A stretch of DNA of 64,000 nt from positions 186,001 to 250,000 of the forward strand of contig CAWJEW010000009.1 in NCBI GenBank assembly GCA_963842065.1, written 5' to 3'. Position numbers and translations under genes: made by a program. The notes under the pieces were generated by a model, which searched no databases, was not told the origin of the DNA, and saw only the letters and a list, made by a program, of their open reading frames with translations. The stretch is from CAITWD01 sp963842065. Its GTDB lineage: Bacteria > Actinomycetota > Thermoleophilia > Miltoncostaeales > Miltoncostaeaceae. Each line of letters starts with the position of its first letter. Position 1 is the first letter of the stretch. Positions 26,812 through 36,939 of this stretch are shown here, in pieces.

Positions 26812-26886
26812 CCCTGGTGGTGACAGTCGTGAGACACAAGGGACGAAACCGCCCTGCTTGGTGCTGCCGTTATCGTGTGCGGAGTG

Positions 26887-28035
26887 ATGAGCGGGTCGCG
26901 CCAGAAGCTGCGACGCTCGTTCGCACGCCTCCGGAACCCTTGGCGCGCGGCACTGGCGCTTGCCCTCGTTGTCGCCGGTGCCGCGATTGTCGTGGTGTTC
27001 ACGAGATCGACGGCGTCCGGCGGAGGATGGGACGTTTCCTGGTTGCAGTGCACCAGTTCGGCAAGCACTGAGGCGTTGCCGGGCAGTCCGACGATCGGGA
27101 TCGTCGGGGTCAACGATGGACGCCCGTATACGACGAACCCCTGCCTGAAAAGCGAACTCGACTGGGCGGGGAACGCGGCGCAGGTCTATCTCAACACCAA
27201 CAATCCAGGGCCTGGGTCCGCAAAGTGGCCGACGACCACCCAAGCTGGACCTGAGAAATGCGTGCTCACCAAGTCCAAGGGCACAACTGCAACACCGTCG
27301 TGCGCATACGACTACGGGTGGAACGCGGCAGTTAGCGCCTACACGACGCTCACGAGCGCGCTGACGGGCCGATCGAAGCATCCACAATCTCTGGAGTGGT
27401 GGCTGGATGTGGAATCCGCGAATACGTGGCTGTCATCGACGACGCTGAACACCGCGTCGATCGACGGCATGATCGCCTACCTGAACGCCCAGCGCGTCGC
27501 GAGCGTCGGGATCTACGCAAACCCGAAGGATTCACACACGATCTTTACCGCTTCCTCGGCCTTTCCCCCGGGCACATTGAGTTGGCTCTCCACCGGCGAA
27601 ACGACGCTCGTGGCTGCCCTGAGCCATTGCAGCTACCCAGGGTTTACGCATAATGGGGTGGCGCTCGTGCAGTACTTGCCGAAGACCCCGGCACTTGACG
27701 CCGACGCCCCGTGTGTCGGATATATCTCGGGCCAACTCAACACGGTCGCGGGCGTGGCGACCGCGGACTTGACGGTGAACCTGACGCATCCCGCGCCCGT
27801 GGGCGGCGTGCGTCTGACACTCAGCTCGAGCTCGCCCGCGGGTCGGTTTTCGTTGACCGGCCCAGCGGGCGCGAGCTCGGCGGCGACGGTGATGGTCACG
27901 ATCCCCGCAACCGAGCGCACGGCGACGTTCTCGTACTGGGATACTCATGCCGGGTCCCCGAGCATCGTTGCCGCTGGGACAATCGGGCGAATCGCCAACG
28001 TCGCCACGATCGTTCCCGGTCCGGTCGGCGGCTAG
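26887..28035 (+). CDS. Secreted glycoside-hydrolase-like protein with C-terminal Ig-like domain
   Basis: About 382 residues from ATG 26887. A basic start and hydrophobic ALALALVVAGAAIVVVFTRS form a signal anchor. The core (WDVSWLQCTSS, GIVGVNDGRPYTTNPCLKSE, QVYLNTNNPGPGSAKWP, LEWWLDVESANTW) has the pattern of TIM-barrel DUF1906/GH25-like secreted proteins of Actinobacteria, with paired cysteines. The last 90 residues are Thr/Ser-rich strands of an Ig-like fold. Substrate unknown; cell-wall or polysaccharide is plausible. Confidence 0.65.
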   Translation: MSGSRQKLRRSFARLRNPWRAALALALVVAGAAIVVVFTRSTASGGGWDVSWLQCTSSASTEALPGSPTIGIVGVNDGRPYTTNPCLKSELDWAGNAAQVYLNTNNPGPGSAKWPTTTQAGPEKCVLTKSKGTTATPSCAYDYGWNAAVSAYTTLTSALTGRSKHPQSLEWWLDVESANTWLSSTTLNTASIDGMIAYLNAQRVASVGIYANPKDSHTIFTASSAFPPGTLSWLSTGETTLVAALSHCSYPGFTHNGVALVQYLPKTPALDADAPCVGYISGQLNTVAGVATADLTVNLTHPAPVGGVRLTLSSSSPAGRFSLTGPAGASSAATVMVTIPATERTATFSYWDTHAGSPSIVAAGTIGRIANVATIVPGPVGG

Positions 28036-28201
28036 TACATCTCGCCAAGCAACCTTGCCTTCGCGGCGGGCTCAGCACTCACGGTCACGGTTCGTCGGCG
28101 GGTTGCCCGGGGAGTTGTCCCTGAAGCTGAGCCAGCGGCTTCGGCCCCGCCCAGATTGGAGGAGCGCCGTCGCGATTCGTCGCAGTCGTGGCCGTGCGTG
28201 T

Positions 28202-28660
28202 CTAGGGATTCACCATGGTGACCGCCGGCGTGGTGCCCGGCCTCTGACCAGCGCACTGCCTGACCGATGACGCGAGGACGGCGTGCGACACCGGCACGTC
28301 CTGGTCAGCACGCCCGGCGGAGAGGCAACCGATGAGCCGGTTGCCGGGGCTGGTGGCCTCGCCGACTTGTCCAGTTCCTTCGTCCGAAGTCCCCAAGACC
28401 GGCGAACTCTTTCCGGGTTTGAGGATCGAGTCGTCGCCGCTGACGCCCTGCGTGCAGGCAGCGTTGTAGCACTCAAAGACGTGCAGTCGGATGCTGGTGT
28501 CGTTGACCACGACGACGCGCGATCCGGCGTCGGAAGTGAAGAACAACAGATCAACCATGCTGACGCAGAGCACCGCGGCAAGCGCCCAAAGCGGCCAAAC
28601 CCAGAGCGGGATCGCCCGGATCTTCCGACGCATGTTGTTCCCACTCTCGCCGGTCGTCAT
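28202..28660 (-). CDS. Single-pass membrane protein of unknown function, copy B
   Basis: 152 residues, the same topology as copy A at 9321. Differences cluster in the middle of the outer domain (DDSILKPGKSSPVLGTSDEG against DEWIVDPGATSRVLGTSSDG), while the membrane segment, cysteines and the C-terminus are kept. Substitutions rather than stops suggest both copies were under selection. Confidence 0.7.
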   Translation of the reverse strand: MTTGESGNNMRRKIRAIPLWVWPLWALAAVLCVSMVDLLFFTSDAGSRVVVVNDTSIRLHVFECYNAACTQGVSGDDSILKPGKSSPVLGTSDEGTGQVGEATSPGNRLIGCLSAGRADQDVPVSHAVLASSVRQCAGQRPGTTPAVTMVNP

Positions 28661-29534
28661 GGTCAGAACGAGTATGGGCCGTCGGCCACCATGTCAATCT
28701 CTAGGGACCGTGGCACTGCCCGCCCCGGGTCGGCCTCGGCCCGCGGCACCGCACTGGCCGACATGCTGCATGACGGCCCAGAACCGGGCCGCGCGCGTCG
28801 CGCCATCGTGCAGATCACGCCCCGTCCCGGGGCCGAGCGGTCTGCGCACAGATTTACAGGTTCATAACCAGCGGCCACGCCACAAGCACGTACGCTTGCG
28901 AGCGACTTTCCTGCAATTGCTGATAAGAAGCCGTCCTGCGCCGCCCCACCGCCGATCGTCCGGTCCGTCTCCATTGGTCGAAACGCACGGCCGCAGCCTT
29001 CGGCATGGGCGGCTCGACCACGCTGCTCGCGTGGCTTGCCACCGGCTGCGGCGTGAGTTCGGTATCTGGAGTCGCACTCGACTCGCTCGAACCTGAAAAC
29101 GCTCGCCGCCACACCTTTTACCGGCGTCCAGACCGATATCCCCCTTCGCGAAGCACCGAGGGCTGCGCAGGGTACCGCCGAGGGTGCTACCGGGCAATCA
29201 CTCAACGCGTCTGGCGTGATCACGCTCAAGCTCGGCACAACGCCCGCAGTCGTCACGACACCGTAAGGGCTCCCAAGCGGTGAGCCGTAGACGCCAGTTG
29301 CCGCAGCTGGCTACCAAAGCCCGGCCCGGCGTCCGAGAGTCTGCCACGGCCACCGTCGATCCTGGCCGCGCTCGGATCGAGGGTCCGGCACCCGTGTCAT
29401 GAAGGTCTACGAGCGCCGAGGTCCGTTCAGAGAGCGCGACTGTCGTCGCGACCGCGTTGACCGCGCTCGACGCTGCCTAAAACACGCCGAATCCCCGTCA
29501 CGAGGCTGAGACGGTCGTTGACGTCGATGGGCCC

Positions 29535-29643
29535 GTGACCGTATCGCGCCGCGCGACGGGGATGACGATCCGGCGGTTGCGGGTCTCCGAGTGGGACCCG
29601 GGCCTGGTCATCGTCCTGGCCGCCGCCGTCGTGTTCGCGGGCG
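29535..29643 (+). pseudogene. DUF2079 gene fragment (first 36 codons)
   Basis: MTVSRRATGMTIRRLRVSEW, DPGLVIVLAAAVVFAGV matches the start of the 6680-8188 gene, then stops matching abruptly. It is the edge of inverted copy B. The open frame continues into the next gene, whose own ATG is at 29772. Confidence 0.8.
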
Positions 29644-29771
29644 TAACACCCGCGCGATGGCTGTGTGTCGCACAACCGGACCGCGTGCGTCGACCACCGA
29701 GCGAACATCTGCGGCCGGACCGTCACACCGATGCCACCAACAATGGCTCAACGGCCACTATCCTCGGAAAA

Positions 29772-30929
29772 ATGAGTGGACGACATTGGCCGCGCCGCCA
29801 CTGGAAGTTGCTCCTCAACCTGGTGACGCTCGCAGCGCTCGCGATCTTCATCGTTGCGATCCGCCGGCAGTTGGTCGCAACGTTTCAGGCCCTGGGGCAT
29901 GTCAACGCCTGGGTTCTGCTGCTGATCGTACCGATCGAGGCCCTCAACTATCACGCCCAGGCACGCTTGTATCAGCGCCTATTTGGGATTCTTGGTCATC
30001 ACCTCTCGTATACGTTTCTCTATTGCGCGTCACTGGAGCTGAATTTCGTTAACCACGTCTTCCCGAGCGGTGGTGTCACCGGGATTTCATATTTTGGCGT
30101 GCGGATGCGCCAGGGCCAAGATATGACGGGGGCGAAGGCGACTCTGGTGCAATTCATGAAGCTCGGACTGACGTTGCTCTCGTTTGAGCTAGTGCTGGTC
30201 GTTGGGTTCCTGTGCCTCGCCGTAACTGGGCGGCTGAGCACCGTCGCGATAGTGATTTCCGCCGTACTCACGACCCTGCTGATGATAGCGACGATCGCCG
30301 TTGCCTCGATTGCTCGCAACAAGCGCCGAGTGAATGATTCGATTAGCGGGCTTGCCCCAGCAGTCAACCACCTGGTCCACCTCGTGCGGCGCAACCATCC
30401 GGAAACGGTCCGCATTGCTCGGGCACACCGTATCGTGGACGAGCTTTACGCCAGTTATCACGAGATCGAGCAGGACATACGACGTTTGAAGGCACCGTTC
30501 TGGTACGCGCTCCTCGCCAATATCACCGAGGTCGCAGCGATCTATGTCGTGTACATCGCGTTTGGCCGATGGGTCAACGTGGGGGCCATCATCTTGGCCT
30601 ATGCGGTGGCGAATTTTGCCGGTCTGGTGTCCGTTCTTCCGGGTGGTGTCGGCATCTACGAGGCGCTAATGACTGCGGTATTGGCGACCACGGGCGTCTC
30701 AGCCGTGCTGAGCCTGCCGGTGACGGTGATGTATCGCGTCATCAATACGCTCGTGCAAGTCCCGCCCGGGTGCTATCTGTATGAGCGGACGTTGGGTCGC
30801 TCCAAGACGCCGTCCGAGCTGTGCGCTGACGTTCGGCAGCGGGTCGCCGCAGACGGGCGTCAACCATTCCGCGCTTTCGGCCAGCCGACGCCCGCGATCC
30901 GCCTTTCCGAGCTGAGCTCGCGCCAGTGA
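29772..30929 (+). CDS. UPF0104 / lysylphosphatidylglycerol-synthase TM-region flippase-like protein
   Basis: 385 residues, about eight membrane segments. Family signatures are NFVNHVFPSGGVTGISYFGV and FAGLVSVLPGGVGIYEALMT. Such proteins without a synthetase domain are thought to move or assemble lipids or glycolipids. ATG 29772 (MSGRHWPRRHWKLLLN) starts just before the first membrane segment; the upstream frame is a duplication scar. Upstream of, and on the same strand as, two GT4 genes. Codon use looks less GC-rich than the window, suggesting transfer. Confidence 0.85.
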   Translation: MSGRHWPRRHWKLLLNLVTLAALAIFIVAIRRQLVATFQALGHVNAWVLLLIVPIEALNYHAQARLYQRLFGILGHHLSYTFLYCASLELNFVNHVFPSGGVTGISYFGVRMRQGQDMTGAKATLVQFMKLGLTLLSFELVLVVGFLCLAVTGRLSTVAIVISAVLTTLLMIATIAVASIARNKRRVNDSISGLAPAVNHLVHLVRRNHPETVRIARAHRIVDELYASYHEIEQDIRRLKAPFWYALLANITEVAAIYVVYIAFGRWVNVGAIILAYAVANFAGLVSVLPGGVGIYEALMTAVLATTGVSAVLSLPVTVMYRVINTLVQVPPGCYLYERTLGRSKTPSELCADVRQRVAADGRQPFRAFGQPTPAIRLSELSSRQ

Positions 30930-31438
30930 GGCGATGGCGTGGCGACGGCAGCGACACGCGGGGTGCGACGGCGAGCGCCAACGCCGGCAAGAGGCGTGCA
31001 CGAGGGCGGCGCAGGAGACACCGCCGCCCGTCTGCGCCAGCGGGGCAAGGCACCCTGCGGCCAGACGGAAGGACCGGAGCGCGATCCGCCGCCGCGCCGT
31101 GCCACTGGAGACCTGTGCCGCCGGCACCATCGCGGGGGCCTGGGCGTCGACGCAGCCACGCCCGCGGAAATGGTCGCCTTGACCGCGTCGCGGCCGTGCC
31201 CGCCTCGCCGGACACTGCGACAGAACACCCGAGCATCTCCGGATGACACAGCGCAGTCGACTAGACTGCTCCCCGTGCAGACCGCGGTCTGTCACGTGAA
31301 ACGGGTCCAGTATGGACTACAGACCCCTGAAGATGCAGCGGCCCGGAGCGACACACAGGACAGTGCAACATGTGAACCCCGCCGAATGTCTCGTCGGGAA
31401 GTTGACGCACGATAAGTCGGCAGCCTATTTCATCCAGT
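30930..31438. other. No gene recognised
   Basis: 509 bp between the UPF0104 gene and the first glycosyltransferase. Frames are Arg-rich shadows. The last 60 bp are A/T-richer and may hold the promoter of the glycosyltransferase pair; no Shine-Dalgarno precedes ATG 31439. Confidence 0.35.
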
Positions 31439-32566
31439 ATGAACATCGGTTTAGTTTGCCCGTATAACATCAATCGTTATGGCGGCGTGCTACAGGTCGT
31501 CCTGGCGCTGCAGCGGGGGCTGGCGGATCGCGGCCACACCGTTCGGATAATTACGCCCCGGCTCCGCGATCAAGACTTGCCAGACCAACCAGACGTCATC
31601 TATCTCGGCACCTCGACCGACGTGCGCTTGCCAGTCAATACGACTACTCAGTTTTCGAGTCTCGACGCCACGAAAAGAATCGACGCGATCATGGCGTCCG
31701 AGAACTTCGACATATTGCACTTCCATGAACCCTGGGTTCCACTGCTGAGCCGCCAAATTCTGCTACGCAGTAACGCGGTAAACATCGCTACATTCCATGC
31801 GAAAATGTCCGACGCGCTGCTCACGCGAACATTGATCCGGCTCGTGAACCCGTATATGAAGTCCGTTATAAAACACCTCCACGTGTTGACTGCTGTGTCG
31901 CACGCCGGAGCTGAGTACGCAGCGGGGCTGACCACAAAACGTATTGAAATCATACCGAATGGAATTGACCTCGAAAGTTATCGGGCGACCAGACGGCAGC
32001 GCACGGCTGTCGACGGGCAGTCCATATTGTTTATCGGGCGCCTGGAAGGTCGCAAGGGCGTCAAGTATCTACTGAAAGCCTTTCAGATTCTCACGCAGAC
32101 GAATCCGGACGTGCGGCTGGTCATTGCCGGGGACGGCCCTGACCGGGAAAAGCTCGAGTCGTTAGCCAAGGAGCTTGGGCTGCGGAATGCCACCTTCCTG
32201 GGGTATGTCACCGAGCAGGTGAAGTTGGACCTACTGGCTGCCGCCAGCGTGTTCTGTTCGCCCGCGCTCTTCGGTGAAAGCTTTGGCATCGTGCTGCTGG
32301 AATCGATGGCTGTCGGCGCGGTGGCTGTCGTTGGGAACAATGCAGGCTATGCCGCGCTGATGCAGGGCACTGGCGCCATATCGATCACCAACGCGGAGGA
32401 CTCGGTCGAGTTCGCCAATCGCTTGAACCTGCTATTGAACGACGCCAAGTTGCGCGCGGTGTGGAAGAAGTGGGCTCAGACCTACGTAGAACAGTTCGAT
32501 TACGCGAACATTGTCGAGCGGTACGAGGCTCTCTACGAGTCCGCGCTGCAGCGGTATGGCGACTGA
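31439..32566 (+). CDS. GT4 glycosyltransferase (PimA/PimB-like)
   Basis: 375 residues, GT-B fold. N-terminal acceptor loop NIGLVCPYNINRYGGVLQVV, HFHEPWVPLLS, VSHAGAEYAA and IIPNGIDLESY; C-terminal donor site ILFIGRLEGRKGVKYLLKAF, IAGDGPDREKLE and the E-x7-E motif in GESFGIVLLESMA. This resembles nucleotide-sugar mannosyl/glucosyltransferases acting on phosphatidylinositol or isoprenoid acceptors. It overlaps the next gene by 11 bp, so they are co-translated. Confidence 0.9.
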   Translation: MNIGLVCPYNINRYGGVLQVVLALQRGLADRGHTVRIITPRLRDQDLPDQPDVIYLGTSTDVRLPVNTTTQFSSLDATKRIDAIMASENFDILHFHEPWVPLLSRQILLRSNAVNIATFHAKMSDALLTRTLIRLVNPYMKSVIKHLHVLTAVSHAGAEYAAGLTTKRIEIIPNGIDLESYRATRRQRTAVDGQSILFIGRLEGRKGVKYLLKAFQILTQTNPDVRLVIAGDGPDREKLESLAKELGLRNATFLGYVTEQVKLDLLAAASVFCSPALFGESFGIVLLESMAVGAVAVVGNNAGYAALMQGTGAISITNAEDSVEFANRLNLLLNDAKLRAVWKKWAQTYVEQFDYANIVERYEALYESALQRYGD

Positions 32567-33707
32567 CGGGAGATATCTTCGGGTCGGTTTGGTGCTGGAT
32601 GCGTCGCTGTACCCACAGGGCGGCGTGCAGCAGTACGTGATGACGGTCGGCAAATGGCTATGCGGGCAGGGTCATGAGGTGCACTATCTTGTCGGCGACG
32701 CTGACCAGTGCGACCTGGGCGGCGTGCACGGCCTGGCGCGTAACGTCGCCGTGCGCTTCAACGGCAGCCGGCCAAGCATCCCGTTGCCAACGTCGCGTCG
32801 CAAGCTGCGCGACTTCCTTGGCACCATGCAGCTCGATGTGCTGCATGTGCAGATGCCGTATAGCCCGTTCTTGGCGCAGCCCTTGATTCTTGAGGCCGAT
32901 GATCGGACCTGTGTCGTTGGGACATTCCATATTGCGCCGTACAATCGCTTCGTCGCCGCGGGGGGTAGGGCGCTGGGTCTTTGGCTGCGACGTTCCGTGG
33001 GGCGTTTTGACGAGGTCGTCAGCGTATCGGCCACGGCCGCAGACTTTGCCCGCAACATGTTTGGCATTGAGACGCGGGTGCTGCCGAACGTCATCGACTA
33101 TGCGCGGTTTCACGATGCCGCGCCGTTCCCCGCAGGCACCGACGATCGACTGACGATGCTGTTCCTGGGGCAGCTGGTTGCCCGCAAGGGCTGTGAGGTG
33201 TTGCTCGCCGCAATCGCACGTCTCATCAACGAGCCCGGCGTGCCGCGGTTCCGGCTCCTGGTATGCGGCGCGGGGCCCTTGCACACGAGGCTGGAGCGGT
33301 ACATCCGGAACCACGACCTGACCGGCACGGTCACGCTGGTCGGCTTCGTGCCGGAGCGGGAAAAGCCGCGCTATTTCGCCTCGGCAGACATCGCGGTGTT
33401 TCCCAGCGTGGCAGGGGAGAGCTTCGGGATCGTGCTGCTGGAAGCCATGGCGAGCGGCCGAGCAGCCGTATTGGCGGGTGATAACCCCGGCTACCGCTCC
33501 GTTCTGGCACCGCGGGAGGAGCTGCTGTTCGACCCCCGCGACCCCGCGGATCTCAGCAGAAGACTGCGGCTCCATCTGACCGATACGACGCTGCGGCGAC
33601 AGATGGCGAGCTGGGGAGCTACCTACACCAGAGGATTCGACGTTGACATCACCGGGCGTCGGCTTGTGGACATCTACATGCACGGGGTGCTCCGGCGCCA
33701 ACGGTAA
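32556..33707 (+). CDS. GT4 glycosyltransferase, second of the pair
   Basis: 383 residues from ATG 32556 inside the end of the previous gene. Motifs: GLVLDASLYPQGGVQQYVMT, HVQMPYSPFLAQPLILEADD, GTFHIAPYNRF, FLGQLVARKGCEVLLAAI, VCGAGPLHTRLE and GESFGIVLLEAMASGRAAVL. Paralogous to the upstream enzyme but distant, so probably a successive sugar transfer on the same acceptor. With the UPF0104 protein it forms a likely glycolipid or surface-glycan set. Confidence 0.9.
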   Translation: MATDGRYLRVGLVLDASLYPQGGVQQYVMTVGKWLCGQGHEVHYLVGDADQCDLGGVHGLARNVAVRFNGSRPSIPLPTSRRKLRDFLGTMQLDVLHVQMPYSPFLAQPLILEADDRTCVVGTFHIAPYNRFVAAGGRALGLWLRRSVGRFDEVVSVSATAADFARNMFGIETRVLPNVIDYARFHDAAPFPAGTDDRLTMLFLGQLVARKGCEVLLAAIARLINEPGVPRFRLLVCGAGPLHTRLERYIRNHDLTGTVTLVGFVPEREKPRYFASADIAVFPSVAGESFGIVLLEAMASGRAAVLAGDNPGYRSVLAPREELLFDPRDPADLSRRLRLHLTDTTLRRQMASWGATYTRGFDVDITGRRLVDIYMHGVLRRQR

Positions 33708-33927
33708 GCGCAACGGGGCGATGCAGGGTGCCCTCGTGTCGGACGCCAGGCGTTGTCCCGGTCAACTTGAGGTCCCCGGATCTCTGGTGACGCTGATAAG
33801 TCCTTAGGGCGCAGTCGCATGGTGTCGAATATCCGATCATGGTCGTCCCCATGGTCTGGGGGTTCGCGTGCGGTCGCCAATCCGCCGCCTTCGCGCTCCC
33901 CGACGACTGGCACTAGTGATCTCCGAC

Positions 33928-33955
33928 AATAAGCCCCGCTTGCGCAGGGCTTATT
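33928..33955 (+). terminator. Hairpin after the glycosyltransferase pair
   Basis: AATAAGCCC / GGGCTTATT, 9-bp stem with a 10-nt loop, 220 bp after the stop and directly beside the right 168-bp repeat. It resembles tRNA-distal terminators and could also be part of an att relic. Confidence 0.5.
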
Positions 33956-33959
33956 CGAG

Positions 33960-34126
33960 GGGCATTCCGTGGGTGGCCAGGCACTCCGGACGCCCCGGAT
34001 CGCTGCGGTGATAAGGGATTTGGGCTGCGGCCCGAGACACCGAAAGTACGGCACTTCAGAAGAGCGTGAACGCACGATCCTCGTAGGGCCCTGATCTCTC
34101 TTCCCAAGCGCAGTTTCGGGATCGAG
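33960..34126 (-). repeat. 168-bp repeat, right copy (inverted)
   Basis: Reverse complement of 26009-26176, differing by two one-base gaps. It marks the right edge of the 7.8-kb bracketed segment. Confidence 0.9.
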
Positions 34127-34146
34127 AGGCGTGGGCGCTCGAGGCT

Positions 34147-34190
34147 ATGGCGAGACCCAGACTCGAACTGGGGGCACGACGAGTTTCCGA
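34147..34190 (-). other. tRNA 3'-end-like fragment
   Basis: Read leftward: GTCGTGCCCCCAGTTCGAGT then CTGGGTCTCGCCA, a plausible T arm and acceptor 3' strand. The anticodon part cannot be assigned securely. It abuts the right 168-bp repeat. Confidence 0.4.
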
Positions 34191-34322
34191 CCTTGCCTTG
34201 TGCGTCGCGTGGTCGGTCGCGGGCGACCGACCAGCTTCCGGGCGCACCGGGTTCCATCCCACGGTCCGTGGTCGCGCCGCCCACGTCTCAGGGTGAATGG
34301 TTGGGTACCGCCTCCCGCACCC

Positions 34323-34820
34323 ATCGAGGGCGGGAGACCCTCCCTCGACATCGAGATCACGAATCTCGGGTCGGAAGCGGCGACTGTCCGAATGGCAGGC
34401 TTCAGATTCGACGCCACTCGGCATCTGTTCGACAAGATGTTTACCGGGTCGTGGTCCGGACTGGAGCGGGGGCACACCGCGGCGATGCTGATCTGGGAGC
34501 CGGAGGCGATCACCATCCCTCCTCACGAAGTGCGCCGGATGGTTCAGGATCTTCCGGACCTGGCACAAGGCGCCCATCTCGATTTCCCGATCCGGGCGTT
34601 CGCGGTCGATACACACGATCGGACCTGGTGGGCGACGGGTGAAGCCTGGGCCCAACTGCGCATGTGGTCCTCGGTCCCTGACGACTCCTCCGTAGTGCGA
34701 TGGCCCGCGGCCGTAACAACGATCCTCGCTCCGCTGAACGTCGACAGGTCACGGCTGGCGTTTAAGATGACCACTGAGACGCGGCCAGCCATTGCTCGGC
34801 ACACGACCACGAGCCGCTGA
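34323..34820 (+). pseudogene. Hypothetical beta-sandwich protein, N-terminus lost
   Basis: Protein-like sequence begins RPSLDIEITNLGSEAATVRM and continues VRRMVQDLPDLAQGAHLDFP ... WWATGEAWAQLRMW. The strand pattern suits an Ig-like domain. No start codon or family N-terminus is present; upstream sequence is tRNA-like and repeat debris. Confidence 0.4.
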
Positions 34821-34840
34821 GACCCGGGTGGGACCGCCTC

Positions 34841-36833
34841 ATGGCAACGACTGAGATCCTGTGGTCGCCCGCGCCTGACGCACGAGAGCGCACGCGTATC
34901 GGTCGGTATCAGCGGTGGCTGGATGAGAACCGCGGGCTCCGATTGGCTACTTACGACGAGCTCTGGCGGTGGTCGGTCGATGACCTCGAGGGGTTCTGGA
35001 CCTCGATCCGGGATCACTTTGGGGTCATCGACCACGGCCGACCGGGAGGTGTCCTGGCCCATGCGAAGATGCCCGGTGCCGAGTGGTTCCCCGAGGCACG
35101 GCTGAACTACGCGGAGCATGCTCTCCGAAGAGGTGCGGAGGGCGTGGTGTTGCGGGCCGAGTCGCAGACTCGGGGGCCCTCGGCGCTCACGGAACCGGCG
35201 CTGCGGGATCTTGTGGCGCGCGCGGCCGAAGGACTCCGCCAGCTCGGCATCACGCCGGGGGACCGCGTGGCCGGGTACGTCCCCAACATCCCCGAGGCCC
35301 TCGTGGCGTTCCTGGCGGCGGCCAGCCTCGGCGCGATCTGGACATCGTGCCCACCGGACTTTGGCCCGCGCGCCGTGATCGATCGCCTCAGCCAGGTCGC
35401 CCCCACCGTGTTGCTCGCCGTCGACGGTTATTGCTACGGCGCGCAAGCCTTTAGCCGGCTCAACGAACTCGTCGCAATCCGTCGGGAGCTGCCGTCGCTC
35501 CGCGCGGTGGTGCTCATCCCGTACCTGGACGAGGCCGCCAAGGTCGAGGACGCCGTGCCCTGGAGGGAACTCGTGGCCTATCCGGCCCCCCTCACCTTTG
35601 CGGCGCTGCCCTTTGCCCACCCGCTCTACATCCTGTTCTCGTCGGGCACCACTGGCCTCCCAAAGGCGATCGTGCACGGGCACGGGGGGATTCTGATCGA
35701 GCACCTCAAGGCGCTCGCCCTTCACCACGATCTGGGGCCTCGAGGATCGCTTTTTCTGGTACACGACGACCGGCTGGATGATGTGGAACTACCTCGTCTC
35801 CGGTCTCTTGGTGGGTGCGGAGACGGTCCTCTTCGATGGACACCCGACCTACCCGGATCCCCTGACCCTCTGGAGGCTCGTCGAACGGGCGGGGATCACC
35901 TATTTTGGGACAAGCGCTTCGTTCATCCTCGCCGCTCGCAAGGCCGGGCTCCGGCCCGGGCGTGACCTCGATCTTGGCTCCCTGCGCGCCGTTGGGTCCA
36001 CCGGCGCGCCCCTTTCCGCCGAGGGCTTTCGCTGGGTCTACGAGGCGGTGGGATTGGACCTCCAGCTCGCTTCAATCAGCGGCGGAACAGATCTCTGTAC
36101 TGCGTTTGTGGGGGCCTCCCCGCTCCATCCGGTGCGAGCGGGCTGGATCGCCTGTCGGTGCTTGGGAGCGAAAGTGGAGGCGTTCGATGCCACCGGGCGC
36201 CCGGTGTGCGACGAGCTGGGCGAGTTGGTCATCACTCGACCGATGCCTTCGATGCCGGTCGCGTTCTGGAACGACCCCGATGGTCACCGCCTGCGCGACG
36301 CGTACTTCGCCACCTATCCCGGCGTCTGGCGCCACGGGGACTGGATACGGATCGCTCCGGACGGGAGCTGCCAGATCACTGGCCGCTCGGACGCGACCCT
36401 CAACCGGGGCGGCGTGCGCCTGGGGACCAGCGAGTTCTACGCGGTGGTCGAGGGGTTCCCCGAGGTGGCGGACAGCCTCGTCATCCATCTGGACGACCCC
36501 AGTGGTGGACCCGGCGAGTTGCTGCTGTTCGTGGTTCTTCGGGGCGGTGCAGAGCTTGATGACGGGCTGCGCGCACGCATCGCCACAGAGCTGAGAGCAG
36601 CGCTTTCACCGCGTCACGTGCCTGACGACATCCGGGCCGTCGCGGCGGTGCCTCGCACCCTGTCAGGGAAAAAGCTAGAGGTGCCCGTCAAGAGGATTCT
36701 GACCGGCGAGGCACCTGCCTCGGTCGTGAGCGAGGGGGCCCTCGCGGATCCGCGGGCACTGGAGCCGTTCGTCTCGCTGGCCGAGCGGCGCCCCTCTCGC
36801 TTCCGCGCCGGCGGAGCAGCCGGCTCCGCCTGA
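34841..36833 (+). pseudogene. Acetoacetyl-CoA synthetase, split by a +1 frameshift
   Basis: An ANL adenylating enzyme of about 660 residues that activates acetoacetate to its CoA ester. The N-terminal half (EWFPEARLNYAEHALRRGAE, FSSGTTGLPKAIVHGHGG P-loop) is in one frame to the T5 run at 35751-35755. The second half (FWYTTTGWMMWNYLVSGLLV, GGTDLCTAFVGASPLHPVRA, GDWIRIAPDGSCQITGRSDA, RTLSGKKLEVPVK with the catalytic Lys) is in the next. Removing one T restores LFWYTTTGW. All else is intact, so this is either very recent decay or a base-calling error. Confidence 0.88.
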
Positions 36834-36939
36834 AATCGCGTGGGGAGCCCTCCCTGGATCGGGGGATGGAGGAGATGGCCCGACCCCATTTGTTGGTCAA
36901 ATGGCTGATCTGGCATCGGGATCGGGGGCAGGTCACCCC

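Larger units (their letters stand above)
28200..29645. repeat. Inverted duplication, copy B
   Basis: Reverse-oriented counterpart of 8040-9780. It contains the 152-residue gene, the region with decayed sulfotransferase-like coding (STTLLAWLATGCGVSSVSGV at about 29.01-29.07 kb) and, at its right edge, the DUF2079 5' end. From 29071 to 29771 there is no intact gene. Confidence 0.85.
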
